The notes under the pieces: model-generated
What the model was told of the DNA's origin: nothing
The model's database searches: none
What the model saw: only the letters and a program-made list of their open reading frames with translations
NCBI RefSeq assembly: GCF_013409995.1
Contig: NZ_JACCBX010000002.1
Span: 473,827-537,826, forward strand
Length of the DNA stretch: 64,000 bases
Reading direction: 5' to 3'
DNA from: Neobacillus driksii
GTDB taxonomy: Bacteria; Bacillota; Bacilli; Bacillales; Cytobacillaceae
Position numbers and translations under genes: made by a program
In this document: positions 62,216 to 64,000 of the stretch, in pieces
How the letters are laid out: every line of letters begins with the position of its first letter
Numbering within the stretch: position 1 is the stretch's first letter

Positions 62216-63223
62216 CTATTTCGTAAAGTCTTCAACGATAAATTCTGACATTTGTAATTCCTTATCAATTAGTCCAAGCTCGTGATAGATATCAGCACCC
62301 TGCTGCAAAACATCCACTTCTAATGCACCTAAGCCTCTTTCGCTTGTAGCCTTTGAAGTACCGGCTTCGTTTCGCAGTTTAATAATTTCTAAATTATGAT
62401 TTTGATCCTTGCCATCAATCGCATGTTTAGCTGCTAAAGCAGCAGCTTCCTCGGGCTGGCTGATCATCCACTCCGCACTCGTTTGATAGCCTTTAACAAA
62501 CTTTTTCAACATATCCTTTTTTTCATTGTATGTTTTTTCTGAAACCACGAAGATATCACTAGGGATATTAAGATAATTTTTCACCTCCAGTACATTAACA
62601 TCCGCCAATCCCTTTTCTGCTGCTGTCACTAAGCCAGTGTCTGTGGCTGCTGTTGCGTCGACCTGCCCCTGCATTAACGGGGCAAAATTCAAGAGACCTG
62701 TTTCAACAATCGTAACGTCCTTTTCGGATAGGCCAGCTTGGTTCAATAGAACAAGAAGATTTTGCCTAGTACCACTAGAAAGGCTGTATACTCCAATCTT
62801 CTTCCCTTTTAAATCCTCAGGTTTCGTGATGTTGCTTTCCTTTAAAGAAACAACATTAAATACGTTTTGAGGATAAATATTATAGATGACTTTTAAATTC
62901 TCCCCTTGGTTTAAGGCAAAATAGAGCGAACCTGGATCAGTAAAGGCAATATCAGCCTTACCAGTAAGGATATTTTTAATGGCATCACCGCCGCCTGCAC
63001 CCGGAATAAATTCAACATTTAAACCTTCATTTTTAAAAAAATCTTTTTCATCGCTGACAAGCAGGTTCGTTTGTTCTGAAATCGGCTGACTCCAGCTCGC
63101 GATTTTTACTGTGTCCAACTCTGTTCCCGCTGTGGCTTGCTGTTTAGTGTCTTTTGAACCACAAGCCGTTAACAACAAGATTAGGACCATGGCAATTGCT
63201 GTAATACTTCGTTTCAATTTCAT
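62216..63223 (-). CDS. ABC transporter substrate-binding lipoprotein (SsuA/TauA/NMT1-like)
   Basis: A 335-residue lipoprotein: RSITAIAMVLILLLTACGS, lipobox LLTAC. The mature part is the NMT1/SsuA fold with IPGAGGGDAIKNILTGKADIAFTDPG and LKGKKIGVYSLSSGTRQN. Relatives bind sulfonates, nitrate, pyrimidine precursors or aromatic acids. ATG 63223 uses the GAGGAG inside the permease stop region; the longer frame starting at GTG 63241 overlaps the permease gene. Confidence 0.87.
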   Translation of the reverse strand: MKLKRSITAIAMVLILLLTACGSKDTKQQATAGTELDTVKIASWSQPISEQTNLLVSDEKDFFKNEGLNVEFIPGAGGGDAIKNILTGKADIAFTDPGSLYFALNQGENLKVIYNIYPQNVFNVVSLKESNITKPEDLKGKKIGVYSLSSGTRQNLLVLLNQAGLSEKDVTIVETGLLNFAPLMQGQVDATAATDTGLVTAAEKGLADVNVLEVKNYLNIPSDIFVVSEKTYNEKKDMLKKFVKGYQTSAEWMISQPEEAAALAAKHAIDGKDQNHNLEIIKLRNEAGTSKATSERGLGALEVDVLQQGADIYHELGLIDKELQMSEFIVEDFTK

Positions 63224-63237
63224 TTGTACTAAACTCC

Positions 63238-63981
63238 TCACTGTTTTCTATATTTAAATAAGCGACGTTCTATAAAATAAATGAGTTGATAGAGAAAGGT
63301 TCCAATCAACGTAATTAACATAAGCACGGAAAACATTAAAGGTGTGTCCATCATCCCTTGTGAAGCAATAATCAAAGCACCTAATCCCTCACTGCCTCCG
63401 ATAAATTCACCCACTACGGCACCGACAACAGCGAGGACAACAGCAACCCGAAAACCAGCCATGATACTAGGCAGCCCAGCAGGTATTTTTAATTTAAACA
63501 AGGTTTGCCATCGGTTGGCCCCTAACACACGAAACAATTCTAATTTTTTTGGATCGGTGTATTGAATGGCGGTAACGGTATTTTCCATTAACGGGAAAAA
63601 GCAAATTAAACCGGTTATGACAACTTTTGATGTCATTCCAAAACCAAACCAAAGAATAAATAATGGTGCCAGTGCCAGTTTGGGAACAGCTTGACTAGCT
63701 ATCACATAAGGAAATAATAGCTTTCGAATAAACTCCACTTCACCCATCCAAATGCCCGTAAGGATTCCTAACAAACTCCCGAGAAAAAGGCCGATGACAA
63801 TCTCCAAACTTGTTCGGAGAATATGGGGAGTGTAGTAACCGCTCGTTAATCCCTCTATCAGTGTGTTGAACACAACGGATGGTGCTGGAAGTACCAGCTC
63901 GGACATTTGCTTGGCCAGCATTTCCCAGAGTAATAGAATCAAGATGAATAATAACCAGGAATAAATCGAACCTTTTTTCAT
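63238..63981 (-). CDS. ABC transporter permease (SsuC/TauC-like)
   Basis: A 247-residue inner-membrane subunit with six hydrophobic segments. The ATPase-contacting EAA loop is visible in ELFRVLGANRWQTLFKLKIP with GLPSIMAGF after it. It works with the binding protein downstream. The partner ATPase is expected just beyond the right edge of the window. RBS GTGGAGGAC precedes ATG 63981. Confidence 0.88.
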   Translation of the reverse strand: MKKGSIYSWLLFILILLLWEMLAKQMSELVLPAPSVVFNTLIEGLTSGYYTPHILRTSLEIVIGLFLGSLLGILTGIWMGEVEFIRKLLFPYVIASQAVPKLALAPLFILWFGFGMTSKVVITGLICFFPLMENTVTAIQYTDPKKLELFRVLGANRWQTLFKLKIPAGLPSIMAGFRVAVVLAVVGAVVGEFIGGSEGLGALIIASQGMMDTPLMFSVLMLITLIGTFLYQLIYFIERRLFKYRKQ

Positions 63982-64000
63982 CTCAGTCCTCCACTTATGG

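Overview
The window reads as chromosomal DNA of a low-GC, endospore-forming Bacillaceae species (Bacillus/Neobacillus/Peribacillus type). Reasons: strong AGGAGG-type ribosome binding sites and frequent TTG/GTG starts, a YjcZ-type sporulation microprotein, a Bacillus-type FtsZ, a TxpA/BsrG-like type I toxin and a heterocycloanthracin-type bacteriocin cluster. The genus is an inference.

Layout. (1) 0.2-8.1 kb: carbohydrate/ester module on the minus strand (lipoprotein solute-binding protein, LacI regulator, DUF5060/DUF4038 glycosidase-like protein, secreted esterase) plus a divergent alpha/beta hydrolase. A decayed copy of the glycosidase promoter and first codons lies in front of the esterase. 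(2) 8.2-10.3 kb: scar of mobile DNA, with a tRNA 3' fragment (att-like), a broken tyrosine recombinase and group II intron fragments, one apparently inserted in the reverse transcriptase gene of another. (3) 10.5-23.3 kb: aromatic catabolism by meta-cleavage (Rieske oxygenase, ferredoxin, catechol 2,3-dioxygenase, semialdehyde dehydrogenase, tautomerase, oxalocrotonate decarboxylase, pentadienoate hydratase with an N-terminal nonsense codon, amidase, MHS transporter), with a divergent regulator joining XylR-type sensor domains to a PucR-type DNA-binding end. The aldolase and acetaldehyde dehydrogenase that finish the pathway are not here. (4) 23.7-34.2 kb: mostly housekeeping or accessory genes (GNAT, DUF47-Pit phosphate uptake, hydrolases, YjcZ, MscS channel, MurG-like transferase, frameshifted CYP152 P450, nitronate monooxygenase). 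(5) 34.4-39.7 kb: a secreted protein, seven 52-bp palindromic tandem repeats, a Baeyer-Villiger monooxygenase/esterase pair with a LuxR-type regulator, and a type I toxin-antitoxin locus. (6) 39.7-54.9 kb: TIGR01777 protein, methyltransferase, cupin, a stand-alone FtsZ, a large UvrA-like protein with an unusual C-terminal third, a MerR/RacA-like regulator, two small membrane proteins, patatin, DUF606, DUF421, a broken beta-propeller gene, a secreted protein and an MBL-fold hydrolase. (7) 55.1-61.2 kb: a thiazole/oxazole-modified peptide (TOMM) cluster: 128-aa precursor with 16 cysteines, ThiF-like maturation protein, fused leader-binding/YcaO cyclodehydratase and SagB dehydrogenase. (8) 61.4-64.0 kb: SDR and an SsuA/TauA-like ABC importer whose ATPase must lie beyond the right end.

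How parts work together. The Rieske and ferredoxin genes could supply a catechol that the dioxygenase opens; the dehydrogenase, tautomerase, decarboxylase and hydratase then carry the product toward 4-hydroxy-2-oxovalerate. The BVMO would turn a ketone into an ester which the adjacent esterase hydrolyses. In the TOMM cluster the enzymes would convert Cys/Ser of the precursor into azoles; no dedicated exporter or immunity gene is visible. Several genes (recombinase, P450, hydratase, beta-propeller) carry frameshifts or stops, so part of the window is decaying. All function calls come from reading motifs and family resemblance; no database search was possible.
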